A stretch of 64,000 nucleotides of DNA from CAXXOK01 sp963666755 (GTDB lineage: Bacteria; Bacillota; Clostridia; Christensenellales; Aristaeellaceae): NCBI GenBank assembly GCA_963666755.2, contig CAXXGW010000009.1, positions 1,674,001 to 1,738,000 of the forward strand. Reading direction: 5' to 3'. Positions 24,291 to 32,952 of this stretch are shown one piece after another. The stretch's first letter is position 1; every line of letters begins with the position of its first letter. Position numbers and translations under genes: made by a program. Under the pieces are notes generated by a model that saw only the letters and a program-made list of their open reading frames with translations, was not told the DNA's origin and ran no database searches.

Positions 24291-24959
24291 ATGTATTGCA
24301 TCGTCGGTTTGGGCAATCCCGGGGATAAATATGCCCATACCCGTCATAATGTCGGCTTCGACGTGCTGGATACCCTCGCTGCCCAGCTCGACATTTCCGT
24401 AACACGCAGCCGGGGGGGCGCGCTGGTGGGCGAAGGCACGTTTCAGGGCGAAAAAGTAGCCCTGTGCAAACCGCAGACATATATGAACCTGAGCGGCGAA
24501 GCCGTATCCGCACTGGTGCATTGGTACAAGCTCCCACCCGAGCGGCTGCTTGTGATTTATGACGATATCGACCTGGCGCCGGGCTGGCTGCGCATCCGCC
24601 GTGAAGGCAGCGCCGGCACGCACAACGGCATGCGCAGCATCGTCCAGTGTCTGGGCACCGAGGCGTTCCCCCGCATCCGCGTGGGGATCGGCGGCAAGCC
24701 CGAGGCGTTTGATCTGGCGGACTGGGTGCTTTCCCGCTATCACGGCGAGGAAGAACTGCGCACCGCGAAGGAAGCCTACGCCCAGGCCGCCGAGGCCGCG
24801 CAGGAATGGATGCGCAACGGCATCGACAGCGCCATGAACCGCTATAACACCAAAAAACCCAAACCCGAGAAACCGCCCCGCAAACCGGCGAGCCCGGAGG
24901 CGGATGGCAATGCAGCACCGACGGACGCCCCTTCGACCGCCACAGGAGCCGATGCATGA
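24291..24959 (+). CDS. pth: Peptidyl-tRNA hydrolase
   Basis: Pth frees tRNA from peptidyl-tRNA that has dropped off the ribosome. The 222-residue protein has the catalytic set: Asn9 (GLGNPG), His19 (TRHNVGF) and Asp in YDDIDL, plus KPQTYMNLSG and the GTHNGMRSI helix. It carries a Pro/Lys/Ala-rich tail of about 35 residues (KKPKPEKPPRKPASP) beyond the normal length. The ATG at 24291 follows AGGAGG closely. Its stop overlaps the mfd start by 4 bases (ATGA), so the two genes are translationally coupled. Confidence 0.96.
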   Translation: MYCIVGLGNPGDKYAHTRHNVGFDVLDTLAAQLDISVTRSRGGALVGEGTFQGEKVALCKPQTYMNLSGEAVSALVHWYKLPPERLLVIYDDIDLAPGWLRIRREGSAGTHNGMRSIVQCLGTEAFPRIRVGIGGKPEAFDLADWVLSRYHGEEELRTAKEAYAQAAEAAQEWMRNGIDSAMNRYNTKKPKPEKPPRKPASPEADGNAAPTDAPSTATGADA

Positions 24960-27900
24960 ACGAAGGTCTTTTTAGCGCCTACGGGGCGCTCCCGCAATGG
25001 AAAACCCTGCTGCAGGCCGCGCAGGCCAAGGAATGTATCGCGCTGGCGGGCCTTGCCGACGGTGAGAAACCCTTTCTGGCAGCCGCGCTGGCCCATCGCA
25101 CCGGCAGACCCGTTCTGCTGCTCTCCCCCACCGAGCTGGTGGCCCAAAAGCAGGCGCAGGATATCCAGCGCCTCGTGGGCAGCGGCGCCGCCATGCTCCC
25201 CGCGCGGGATGTGCAGTTCAGCCGCGCCGCTGCCAGCCAGGAAAGCACGTGGCAGCGCTTGCAGGTGCTGGGGGATGCTGCCGCCGGGCGCGTTAAGGTG
25301 CTGTGCCTGTCCGCCGAGGGGATTCTTGACCGCTGCAGCAGCGCGGCCCGCTTTCGGGAGGCCGCCGTGCGGCTGGCCGAAGGACGCACCGCGCCGCTGA
25401 CCGCGCTGCTCAATCACCTGACGCGCATGGGGTACGAACGCGTGCCCATGGTGGAGGGCAAGGGGCAGTGCGCCGTACGCGGCTCCATACTGGATGTGTT
25501 CCCTCCCAGCGAAACCGACGCTTTGCGTATCGAGTTTTTTGGCGACGAGGTGGATAGCATCCGCCGCTTTGACTGCATCAGCCAGCGTAGCATCGCCCGC
25601 ATCAAGGAGGCGCAACTGACCCCCGCCACCGAATGCCTGCCAGAGGATGCGCAGGCCGCCGCAGCAAGGCTGGAGGCCGCTTTGCGCGCGCAAACCTCCC
25701 TGCAGGCGGTTGCCCCCGCACAAACCGTGAACCCCTCCGCCGAAGGGTTGGAAAACCTGGACGCGTTCCTTAAGGAAATCGACGCCATGGATGTCGAGGC
25801 CGAAGCAGCCGCCCGGGAGCTGGCCGCCAATGCCCTGCTAGATCAGGCAACACGCAACAGCCGTGGCATACCTACGCTGCCAAAGCGTCCTGTTGCCGAA
25901 GCCCCGGCAGAGCCGTCCGCCGAGGAGGAGCGCAACGCGCTGCGCAGGCGCCATTTGGAAGATGTGCAGCGTGTGCGTGATGGGCAGCCGATCCGCACCG
26001 GCCCCATGTGGATGAACGTGCTCTGCGCCGATGCCTGTTTTACGTTGGATTACTTGCAGAACCCCATTGTGCTGATCGACCAGCCCGATCAGATCCCCGT
26101 ACGCGTGCAGGCCAAGCAGGCTGCCTTTCAGGAGGAGTGGGCCGAGGCCGCCCGTCGCGGCGACGGCTACCCCGCCCAGAAGGACCTTCTCTATTCGTAT
26201 GAGGCGCTGCTCAACACCCTGCAGGGGCGGCCGGTCATCGCGCTGAGCGATCTGGCGCGTGGGTTGGGTCGCCTGCAACCCACACAGGCTCTTTCGCTGC
26301 ACAGCGAACCGGTGATGCCCTACCAGAGCCGCCTGGAACCGTTGGCCAAGGACATTGCCGAATGGAAAGCGCAGCAGTGCGCCATCGTGCTGCTCACCGG
26401 CGGCGAAGCCCGCGGGCGCAGGCTCCTGCGCGCGCTGGCGGAGCAGGGCGTGCCCGCCGTGTACAGCGAAACGCTGGACGGCAACCTGATCGCGGGCGAA
26501 GTCATTCTGCTGCCTGTGACCGTCAACAAAGGGTTCCGCGATCTGGAAGCGAAGCTGTGCGTTGTTTCGGATGCCGATCTGTACGGCACCAGCTACCAGC
26601 GCGCGCGCAAGCGGCAGAATGCGGGCGAGCGCATCGCCTCCTTTACCGACCTGAAGGCCGGGGATTATGTGGTGCATGACATCCACGGCGTCGGCATTTT
26701 CGACGGCGTGGTGCAGCTGAACACCGAAGGCGTAAAGCGGGATTATCTGCTGATCCGCTATCTGGGCAACGATAAGCTCTATGTGCCAACCGACCAGTTT
26801 GACCGGGTGCAGAAATTCATTGGCGCGGAGCACAACGTCCCGAAGCTGAACCGGCTTGGCGGCGGCGAGTGGGAGCGGCAAAAGAGCAAAGTCAAGGCCG
26901 GGCTTAAAAAGCTGGCTTTCGATCTGGTGGAACTGTACGCCTCCCGCCAGCACGGCGCGGGGTATGCCTTCAGCCATGAAACGCCCTGGCAGCGGGAGTT
27001 TGAGGAGCTATTTCCCTATGAGTTGACAGCAGATCAGCAGCAAAGCGTCGATCAGATTTTTGCCGACATGGAAAGCCCCCGCAATATGGATCGGCTGCTC
27101 TGCGGCGATGTGGGGTACGGCAAAACCGAGGTGGCGCTGCGCGCGGCGTTCAAGGCGGTGCTGGACGGAAAGCAGGTCGCCATCCTTGCGCCGACCACTA
27201 TTCTGGTGCAACAGCACTTCAACACCGTCAAAAAGCGCTTTGCCGGTTTCCCAGTCACATTTGAGATGCTCAGCCGCTTCCGCAGCGCCGCCGAGCAGCG
27301 CGACATCCTCAAGCGCCTCAAGGAAGGCAAGATCGACCTGCTGATCGGCACCCACCGGCTGCTGGCCAAGGATGTGCAGTTCAAGGATTTGGGCCTGCTG
27401 ATTGTGGATGAGGAGCAGCGCTTTGGTGTGAACCATAAGGAATCCATCAAGCACCTGAAAACCCGGGTGGATGTGCTGACCCTATCCGCCACGCCCATTC
27501 CGCGCACGCTGCACATGAGCATGGTTGGCATCCGGGATATGAGCATTCTGGAAACCCCGCCTGAGGAACGGATGCCGGTTAAAACCTTCGTAACCCCGTA
27601 CGACGATGCGATTATTACCGAAGCGATCCGACGCGAGCTGGCGCGCGGGGGGCAGGTCTATTTCCTATATAACCGCGTGCGCTCTATCGAGCAGATGTAC
27701 ACGCGGCTGAAAACGCTGGTGCCAGAGGCGCGCATCGGCGTTGCGCACGGGCAAATGCGGGAAAACGCGCTGGAAGATGTGATGCTGGACTTCTATGCCG
27801 GCGCGTTTGACGTACTCCTGTGCACCACCATCATCGAAAGCGGGCTGGATGTGCCCGAGGCCAACACGCTGATTGTGTTCGACGCGGATCGCTTCGGCCT

Positions 27901-28684
27901 GTCCCAGCTGTACCAGATTCGCGGGCGGGTGGGCCGCAGCAACCGACAGGCTTATGCCTACCTGACTGTCCGGCGCGACAAACTGCTGAGCGAAGCCGCC
28001 GAGAAGCGCCTCGCCGCCATTCGGGAGTTTACGGAGTTTGGCGCGGGATACCGCATCGCGCTGCGCGATCTGGAAATCCGTGGTGCGGGGGATGTGCTCG
28101 GCCCCGAGCAGCACGGCCACCTGAGCGCCGTGGGCTACGACATGTACCTGAAGCTGATCGAGCAGGCCGTGGGCGAGGCCAAGGGGCTGGAAGAAACACC
28201 GGAGCTGGATACGCGCGTGGAGCTGTCCATCGACGCCTATCTGCCGGAGGAACTGGTGCCCGACGAGCGCCTGCGCATCGAAATCTACAAGCGCATCGCC
28301 ATGGTGGAGGATGAAGCCAGCCGTATGGAAATCGAGGACGAGCTGATCGACCGCTTTGGCGATATCCCCACGCCGGTGCAGAATCTGATGTCCATTGCCC
28401 AGTTGCGTGCCGTAACGCGGCGGCTGGGGGTGAACCATCTGTTCCTGCGGTCGGACGGTTTACACCTGCGTCTGGACGAAAAACACCTGCCGGATTTGAA
28501 CGCGCTGTATACCGCCGTACACGACACCGACCCGCGCATCAGCTTCAGCGTCCGGCAACCGCCGGAGATTCTGCTGCGCCAAAGCGGGCTTACGCCCGAA
28601 ACCGCGCTGCCGCTTGCCATCGAGCTGCTCACCCGCGTGCATACGCGCATACGCGCATTGGTTGAGGCGCATCCGGTTTCGTAA
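24956..28684 (+). CDS. mfd: Transcription-repair coupling factor Mfd
   Basis: Mfd removes RNA polymerase stalled at DNA damage and recruits UvrA. The 1242-residue length is slightly above usual. In order there are the UvrB-like N-terminal domains (GSILDVFPPSETDALRIEFF), the RNA polymerase interaction domain (KAGDYVVHDIHGVGIFDGVV), and the RecG-like translocase with Walker A GDVGYGKTE (about 718-726), DEEQRFG (about 820) and SATPIPRTLHMS. The TRG motif region and the C-terminal UvrA-binding domain follow. The internal linker around residues 270-350 is rich in Ala and Glu. It overlaps pth by 4 bases. Confidence 0.97.
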   Translation: MNEGLFSAYGALPQWKTLLQAAQAKECIALAGLADGEKPFLAAALAHRTGRPVLLLSPTELVAQKQAQDIQRLVGSGAAMLPARDVQFSRAAASQESTWQRLQVLGDAAAGRVKVLCLSAEGILDRCSSAARFREAAVRLAEGRTAPLTALLNHLTRMGYERVPMVEGKGQCAVRGSILDVFPPSETDALRIEFFGDEVDSIRRFDCISQRSIARIKEAQLTPATECLPEDAQAAAARLEAALRAQTSLQAVAPAQTVNPSAEGLENLDAFLKEIDAMDVEAEAAARELAANALLDQATRNSRGIPTLPKRPVAEAPAEPSAEEERNALRRRHLEDVQRVRDGQPIRTGPMWMNVLCADACFTLDYLQNPIVLIDQPDQIPVRVQAKQAAFQEEWAEAARRGDGYPAQKDLLYSYEALLNTLQGRPVIALSDLARGLGRLQPTQALSLHSEPVMPYQSRLEPLAKDIAEWKAQQCAIVLLTGGEARGRRLLRALAEQGVPAVYSETLDGNLIAGEVILLPVTVNKGFRDLEAKLCVVSDADLYGTSYQRARKRQNAGERIASFTDLKAGDYVVHDIHGVGIFDGVVQLNTEGVKRDYLLIRYLGNDKLYVPTDQFDRVQKFIGAEHNVPKLNRLGGGEWERQKSKVKAGLKKLAFDLVELYASRQHGAGYAFSHETPWQREFEELFPYELTADQQQSVDQIFADMESPRNMDRLLCGDVGYGKTEVALRAAFKAVLDGKQVAILAPTTILVQQHFNTVKKRFAGFPVTFEMLSRFRSAAEQRDILKRLKEGKIDLLIGTHRLLAKDVQFKDLGLLIVDEEQRFGVNHKESIKHLKTRVDVLTLSATPIPRTLHMSMVGIRDMSILETPPEERMPVKTFVTPYDDAIITEAIRRELARGGQVYFLYNRVRSIEQMYTRLKTLVPEARIGVAHGQMRENALEDVMLDFYAGAFDVLLCTTIIESGLDVPEANTLIVFDADRFGLSQLYQIRGRVGRSNRQAYAYLTVRRDKLLSEAAEKRLAAIREFTEFGAGYRIALRDLEIRGAGDVLGPEQHGHLSAVGYDMYLKLIEQAVGEAKGLEETPELDTRVELSIDAYLPEELVPDERLRIEIYKRIAMVEDEASRMEIEDELIDRFGDIPTPVQNLMSIAQLRAVTRRLGVNHLFLRSDGLHLRLDEKHLPDLNALYTAVHDTDPRISFSVRQPPEILLRQSGLTPETALPLAIELLTRVHTRIRALVEAHPVS

Positions 28685-28732
28685 GCGAAAACAACACCAG
28701 AAAAGCAATACAAACGCTCTGGGTTCCCTTCC

Positions 28733-28960
28733 CCAAACGAAAACCACCGGCTTAGCCGGTGGTTCAGACTGGTAAAAAAGTGGAGGTGCAGGAGGCATTG
28801 CCTCCTGCCGAGGTTTGGGGTGGAACCCCAAAGCCTTACGCCGCAGCGCATTTCGAAAGTGAGCGAACAGCGCCGCAGGCGCTATGAGGCGAACGGCGGT
28901 GTCACATTGCCGGTTTTTCAATAGTCTCAACCACCGGTTAAGCCGGTGGTTTTCGTTTGG
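28733..28960. mobile_element. Non-autonomous element with hairpin-bearing inverted ends
   Basis: The element is 228 bp long. Its ends, 28733-28770 and 28923-28960, are inverted repeats of 38 bp that match at 36 positions, and each contains a self-complementary stem (AACCACCGGC with GCCGGTGGTT). Hairpins in the ends recall IS200/IS605-type palindrome-associated elements. No transposase is present, so it would need to be mobilised in trans. Its core (28789-28915) belongs to the repeat family also found at 20786-20940. Confidence 0.7.
28789..28915 (+). repeat. Intergenic repeat family, copy 2 (core of the 228-bp element)
   Basis: This copy contains the CAGGAGG-CATTG-CCTCCTG hairpin, a TTTGGGGTGGAACCCCAAA stem, GAAAGTGAGCG and TATGAGGCGAACGGC in the same order as copy 1 (20786-20940, opposite strand). 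Confidence 0.65.
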
Positions 28961-29148
28961 TACAGCCTCCGAACTTCGATGCAGAATATGGGCCGTTTGG
29001 GTATTGCGGACGAGGTGCAGCCTTTGTGCAGACTGGGCAAAGCCCAGTCTGCTGACTAGCCGGAGATTCTGCTCTGTCCTGCGGGTTTCCCTTGCTTAGT
29101 TGTGCCGATAGGTAAAAATACGTTCGCCTGTATAAGCAGTGCTTGCTT

Positions 29149-29850
29149 TTACTTTTGCCCGTAGTAGGCGTTGGGGCCGTGCTTGCGCTGGTAATGCTTC
29201 TCCTTCAGGTAGGCGGGCATATCCTCGCGTGGTTGCAGCAGCGGCAGCGCCTCGGTATGCCAGGCCATCATCGCCACTTCTTCCAGCACAACGGCGTTAT
29301 GCACCGCCTCCATCGCATCCTTGCCCCAGGCGAATGGCCCGTGGTTGCGCACCAGCACGCAGGGTACAGCGGCGGGGTTCAGGTTTTCCTCCTCAAAATG
29401 TGTGGCAATCACCTTGCCGGTTTCCAGCTCGTAGGCGCGCTCGACCTCGTCCTCCGTGAGGGAACGGGTTATCGGCACCGGGCCATAAATCGTATCGGCA
29501 TGCGTGGTTCCGTACGGCGGAATCGCGCGCCCCGCCTGCGACCAGATGGTCGCCCACCGGCTGTGGGTGTGCACAATGCCGCCGACGCCCGTAAACCGTC
29601 GGTAGAGTTCCAGATGGGTCGCCGTGTCGCTGGAGGGGTTCAGTTTGCCCTCCACCTTGCGGCCTTCCAGGTCAATCACCACCATATCCTCCGGGCTGAG
29701 CGCCTCATAAGGCACGCCCGAAGGCTTGATGACAAACAACCCGGCCTGCCTGTCGATGCCGGACACGTTGCCCCAGGTAAATGTAACCAGCTGATGCGCG
29801 GGCAACAGCATATTCGCGCGGTATACGGTTTCCTTCAAGGCTTCCAGCAT
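29149..29850 (-). CDS. araD: L-ribulose-5-phosphate 4-epimerase
   Basis: AraD converts L-ribulose-5-phosphate to D-xylulose-5-phosphate, the last step of L-arabinose entry into the pentose phosphate pathway. The 233-residue zinc enzyme of the class II aldolase fold shows FTWGNVSGID near the N-terminus, IKPSGVPY, the S-S-D-T-A-T-H motif, the metal histidines in IVHTHSRWAT and the later NHGPFAWG. GGGAGG precedes the ATG. It follows araB on the same strand with 62 bases between and is presumably in its operon. Confidence 0.96.
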   Translation of the reverse strand: MLEALKETVYRANMLLPAHQLVTFTWGNVSGIDRQAGLFVIKPSGVPYEALSPEDMVVIDLEGRKVEGKLNPSSDTATHLELYRRFTGVGGIVHTHSRWATIWSQAGRAIPPYGTTHADTIYGPVPITRSLTEDEVERAYELETGKVIATHFEEENLNPAAVPCVLVRNHGPFAWGKDAMEAVHNAVVLEEVAMMAWHTEALPLLQPREDMPAYLKEKHYQRKHGPNAYYGQK

Positions 29851-29912
29851 GGTGTTTCCTCCCCCGGGCGGGCAAAACGGCGGGTTGCCCCGCCGCCAGC
29901 CGCCTTTTTTGC

Positions 29913-31574
29913 TTATGCCTGCGCTTTGATGGCTTTCAGGCGTTTCATCACATCATTGGCGCCGCGGCCGAAATAATCGTGCAGCGTCCGGTACTCGGCA
30001 AACAGCTTGTCGTACACCTTCGCGTTTTCCGCGTTGGGGCGGTACACGGTATCCTTGACCTTGCCCATATCGCGCGCGGCCTCGAACACATCCTCGTACC
30101 CACCGGCCGCCTTGCCCGCCGCCACCGCCGCGAAGATCGCGCTGCCCAGAGCGGGGCCCTGCGCCGATCCGGCAATTTTAATCTCCATGTTCAGCACATC
30201 GGCATAAATCTGCATCAGCATCGGGTTTTTCTGGCTGATGCCGCCGCTGGCAAAGAAAGCTTCCACCGCGACGCCGTTTTCCCGGTAGTTTTCAATAATC
30301 ATCCGCGTACCGTAAGCTGTCGCTTCAATCAGCGCGCGGTAGATGTCCTCGGGCTTGGTTTGCAGCGTCATGCCGAGAATCATGCCGGTCAAGTCCACAT
30401 CCACCAGCACGCTGCGGTTGCCGTTCCACCAGTCCAGCGCCACCAGCCCATGCTGACCGGGTTTTTGCGCCTGCGCCAGTTCCGTCAGGTACTGGTGGGC
30501 GTTCATGCCCTTGGCTTTGGCTTCCTCCAGCACAGAAGCGGGGCAGCAGTTATCCACAAACCAGGCAAAGTGATCGCCCACGCAGCTCTGGCCCGCTTCA
30601 TACCCGGCAAAACCCGGCATAATGCCGTCCTGCACCACGCCGCACATGCCGGGCACCTGATGCTCCTGCGTGCCCATCATCATATGGCAGGTGGAGGTGC
30701 CCATAATCGCCAGCATCTGGCCGGGGGCGGCAATGCCCACCGCAGGCACGCATACGTGCGCATCCACATTGCCGATGGAAACTGCCGTGCCGGGCTTGAG
30801 CCCCAGCTTGGCTGCCATGGCAGGCGTCAGCTCGCCGGCCTTCTGCCCCAGCGGAGTCACGGGGCAGGCCAGTTTCTCGGCAATCACGTTTTCCATGCGC
30901 GGGTCCAGCGCTTTGAAGAACGCCTTGTCCGGATAGCCGGTCGTTTTGTTGTACATGGCCTTGTAACCGGCGCAGCAGGAGTTGCGCGTCTGCACGCCCG
31001 TCAGCTGCCAGACGATCCAATCCGCCGCCTCCACAAAGGCATCCATGGCCCCGTACACTTCCGGCGCCTCGTCCAGCACCTGCCAGAGCTTAGGGAACAG
31101 CCACTCGCTGCTGATTTTGCCGCCGTAGTTTTTCAGCCACGCCTCGCCCCGTTCGGCGGCAATGGCATTGAGGCGGTTGGCTTTATCCTGCGCGGCGTGG
31201 TGCTTCCAGAGCTTGACATAGGCATGCGGGTTGCAGGCATATTCCGGCAGCATGCACAGCGGGGTGCCGTCGTTCTTGACCGGCAGCACGGTGCAGGCGG
31301 TAAAGTCGGTGCCGATGCCGATCACATCCTCCGGCTGTACGCCGGATTGGCGCAGCACGTCCGGGATGGTATGGGTCAGCACATCCACATAATCCTGCGG
31401 GTGCTGTAGCGCCCAGTCCTGCCCCAGTTTTTTGCCGCAGGGCAGCTGCGTGTCCATGACCGCATGCGGGTATTCCAGCACCGATGCGGCAATTTCGTGC
31501 CCCGAGCCGACTTCGACCAATACGGCGCGGCCGCTCAGCGTGCCGTAATCAACCCCGATGGTATATTTAGGCAT
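29913..31574 (-). CDS. araB: L-ribulokinase
   Basis: AraB phosphorylates L-ribulose. The 553-residue FGGY-family kinase shows the N-terminal phosphate loop GVDYGTLSGRAVLVEV, GIGTDFTACTVLP, the SSEWLFPKLWQ region, the LDWWNGNRSVLVD motif specific to ribulokinases and the late ASGGISQKNPMLMQI. The ATG at 31574 has AGGAGG 9 bases upstream; an upstream frame extends through the promoter and is rejected. It sits upstream of araD under a promoter with an AraR-type box. No araA was found in this window. Confidence 0.96.
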   Translation of the reverse strand: MPKYTIGVDYGTLSGRAVLVEVGSGHEIAASVLEYPHAVMDTQLPCGKKLGQDWALQHPQDYVDVLTHTIPDVLRQSGVQPEDVIGIGTDFTACTVLPVKNDGTPLCMLPEYACNPHAYVKLWKHHAAQDKANRLNAIAAERGEAWLKNYGGKISSEWLFPKLWQVLDEAPEVYGAMDAFVEAADWIVWQLTGVQTRNSCCAGYKAMYNKTTGYPDKAFFKALDPRMENVIAEKLACPVTPLGQKAGELTPAMAAKLGLKPGTAVSIGNVDAHVCVPAVGIAAPGQMLAIMGTSTCHMMMGTQEHQVPGMCGVVQDGIMPGFAGYEAGQSCVGDHFAWFVDNCCPASVLEEAKAKGMNAHQYLTELAQAQKPGQHGLVALDWWNGNRSVLVDVDLTGMILGMTLQTKPEDIYRALIEATAYGTRMIIENYRENGVAVEAFFASGGISQKNPMLMQIYADVLNMEIKIAGSAQGPALGSAIFAAVAAGKAAGGYEDVFEAARDMGKVKDTVYRPNAENAKVYDKLFAEYRTLHDYFGRGANDVMKRLKAIKAQA

Positions 31575-31613
31575 TGGTACAAATCCTCCTTTGATCCCTT
31601 CGGACGCTCCGAA

Positions 31614-31627
31614 GTTGTACGTACTTC
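31614..31627. promoter_or_regulatory. AraR box at araB
   Basis: GTTGTACGTACTTC contains the palindromic GTACGTAC core of AraR operators (known form TTGTACGTACAA). It lies immediately downstream of the araB -10, where a bound repressor would block transcription. Confidence 0.65.
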
Positions 31628-31637
31628 TGATGCGCTC

Positions 31638-31666
31638 ATCATACCACAAAACAATACCGCACACAA
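31638..31666 (-). promoter_or_regulatory. Promoter of araBD
   Basis: TTGTGT (31661-31666) and TATGAT (31638-31643) are 17 bases apart on the minus strand, 64 bases upstream of the araB start. Confidence 0.6.
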
Positions 31667-31711
31667 GCATCCGCACGGCATTTTTAACGCGGAAAAGTCA
31701 AAGCCAGTCGC

Positions 31712-32779
31712 TCAGCGCACGCTGTCGCGCTCAAACCACTGCCAGGGCATGACGGTGCTTGTTTCCTTGCGCCCAGCAATCATATTCATCAGTTTGACGG
31801 CGGCTTCGCGGCCGAAAGCGTCCTTCGGGTGCGAAAGCGAGGTGAGCTTCGGGTAGCAGATGCCTGCATAGGCGCTGTTGTCAAAACTCACCAGCGACAC
31901 GTCCTGCGGTACGGACAAATGCGCGCCCGTCAGCACGTCCATCAGCTCCAGCGCGATCTCGTCGTTGTAGCAGACGACGGCATCCACCCCGCTCTGCAGG
32001 CTGCGGATAAACTCCAGACCCGTTTCGTCCCGCAGGCAACGGCGCTTGTTTTCGGTGGAGAACCACAGCACGCTCTCGTCGCGCACCGCAAGGCCGCGCT
32101 CCTGCAGCTCGGTGGAAAAGCCCTGGTAGCGCAGGTGCCCCTGCATATCGTCGCTCTTAAAAATACCTCCGATGCGGGTAAAGCCGCGTTCCGCCAGATA
32201 GGTAACGGCCATGCGGCCGCCGGCCACATCGTCGGTGACCACGTACACGGCGTTGGGCAGCTGCGGATAATACCCGTTGATAAACACAAAGGGAATGTTG
32301 CGCTCCCACAGTTTTTCGTACAGGTTGATGTTGGGGTTAGGCAGGGCTGTTTTGGTGCCCTCGATAATCAGGCCATCCACAGGGGATTCCAGCACGCGCT
32401 GCAACAGCAGCCGCTCGTGGTCGGTGCGGTTGTAGGTGGCCGAAAGGTTCATAATACAGCTCTCGGCCGACAGCGCGCTCTCTACCCCGCGCACGATGCT
32501 GGGAAAAATATAGTCCGTAATGTAGGTGGTAATCACGCCCACGCAAAGCGCGCCGTTGTGCTTACGGGCACCGTGGTTTACATAGGTTCCGCTGCCGCGG
32601 CGGCGCATCACCAGACCGTCGTTTTCCAAAAGCGCGATCGCCTGGCGCACCGTCTGGCGGCTGACGTTAAATTTGAGTTTCAGCTCGGCTTCGGTCAGCA
32701 GTGCGTCGCCGTCGCTGTATTGGCCAGTGGCAATGTCATGGCGAAGGCTGTCGGCAACCGCCTGATACTTCGGCTCCAT
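31712..32779 (-). CDS. araR: Arabinose operon repressor AraR (GntR/LacI hybrid)
   Basis: AraR represses arabinose genes and is released by L-arabinose. The 355-residue protein has a GntR-type winged helix (PKYQAVADSLRHDIATGQYSDGD, then F-N-V-S-R-Q-T-V-R-Q-A-I-A-L-L, about residues 3-70). A LacI-type ligand domain follows (VGVITTYITDYIFPSIVRGVE to SFDNSAYAGICYPKLTSL). This hybrid arrangement is characteristic of AraR. AAGGGAGAG precedes the ATG. It lies 137 bases upstream of araB on the same strand and has its own promoter and a partial AraR box, so it is probably autoregulated. Confidence 0.93.
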   Translation of the reverse strand: MEPKYQAVADSLRHDIATGQYSDGDALLTEAELKLKFNVSRQTVRQAIALLENDGLVMRRRGSGTYVNHGARKHNGALCVGVITTYITDYIFPSIVRGVESALSAESCIMNLSATYNRTDHERLLLQRVLESPVDGLIIEGTKTALPNPNINLYEKLWERNIPFVFINGYYPQLPNAVYVVTDDVAGGRMAVTYLAERGFTRIGGIFKSDDMQGHLRYQGFSTELQERGLAVRDESVLWFSTENKRRCLRDETGLEFIRSLQSGVDAVVCYNDEIALELMDVLTGAHLSVPQDVSLVSFDNSAYAGICYPKLTSLSHPKDAFGREAAVKLMNMIAGRKETSTVMPWQWFERDSVR

Positions 32780-32847
32780 GTTTCTCTCTCCCTTGTACGG
32801 TTTAAGCCGGACAAACGGGGCTCCGGTTTTTTCCGTGCGCTAGGGCT

Positions 32848-32876
32848 ATCATAGCATGAAACGAGCCTTTTCACAA
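32848..32876 (-). promoter_or_regulatory. Promoter of araR
   Basis: TTGTGA (32871-32876) and TATGAT (32848-32853) are 17 bases apart, about 70 bases upstream of the araR start. Confidence 0.65.
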
Positions 32877-32891
32877 TTCCCCGTATTAAAA

Positions 32892-32904
32892 ATAGTACGG
32901 ACAG
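32892..32904. promoter_or_regulatory. AraR-like box upstream of araR
   Basis: ATAGTACGGACAG reads CTGTCCGTACTAT on the other strand, close to AraR boxes of the TGTCCGTACA type. It lies 16 bases upstream of the araR -35. A further half-box TTGTACGG lies in the leader near 32793. Confidence 0.45.
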
Positions 32905-32952
32905 CTGCGTACCTGCAGCCCCACTTTACCGTGCGAAGGCGTGTCTGCGCCC

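Larger units (their letters stand above)
28685..29148. other. Intergenic region after mfd
   Basis: This region contains the 228-bp inverted-repeat element at 28733-28960 and, further right, a perfect 11-bp hairpin (29028-29038 with 29042-29052, AAA loop) without a T run. No gene is supported. Confidence 0.6.
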
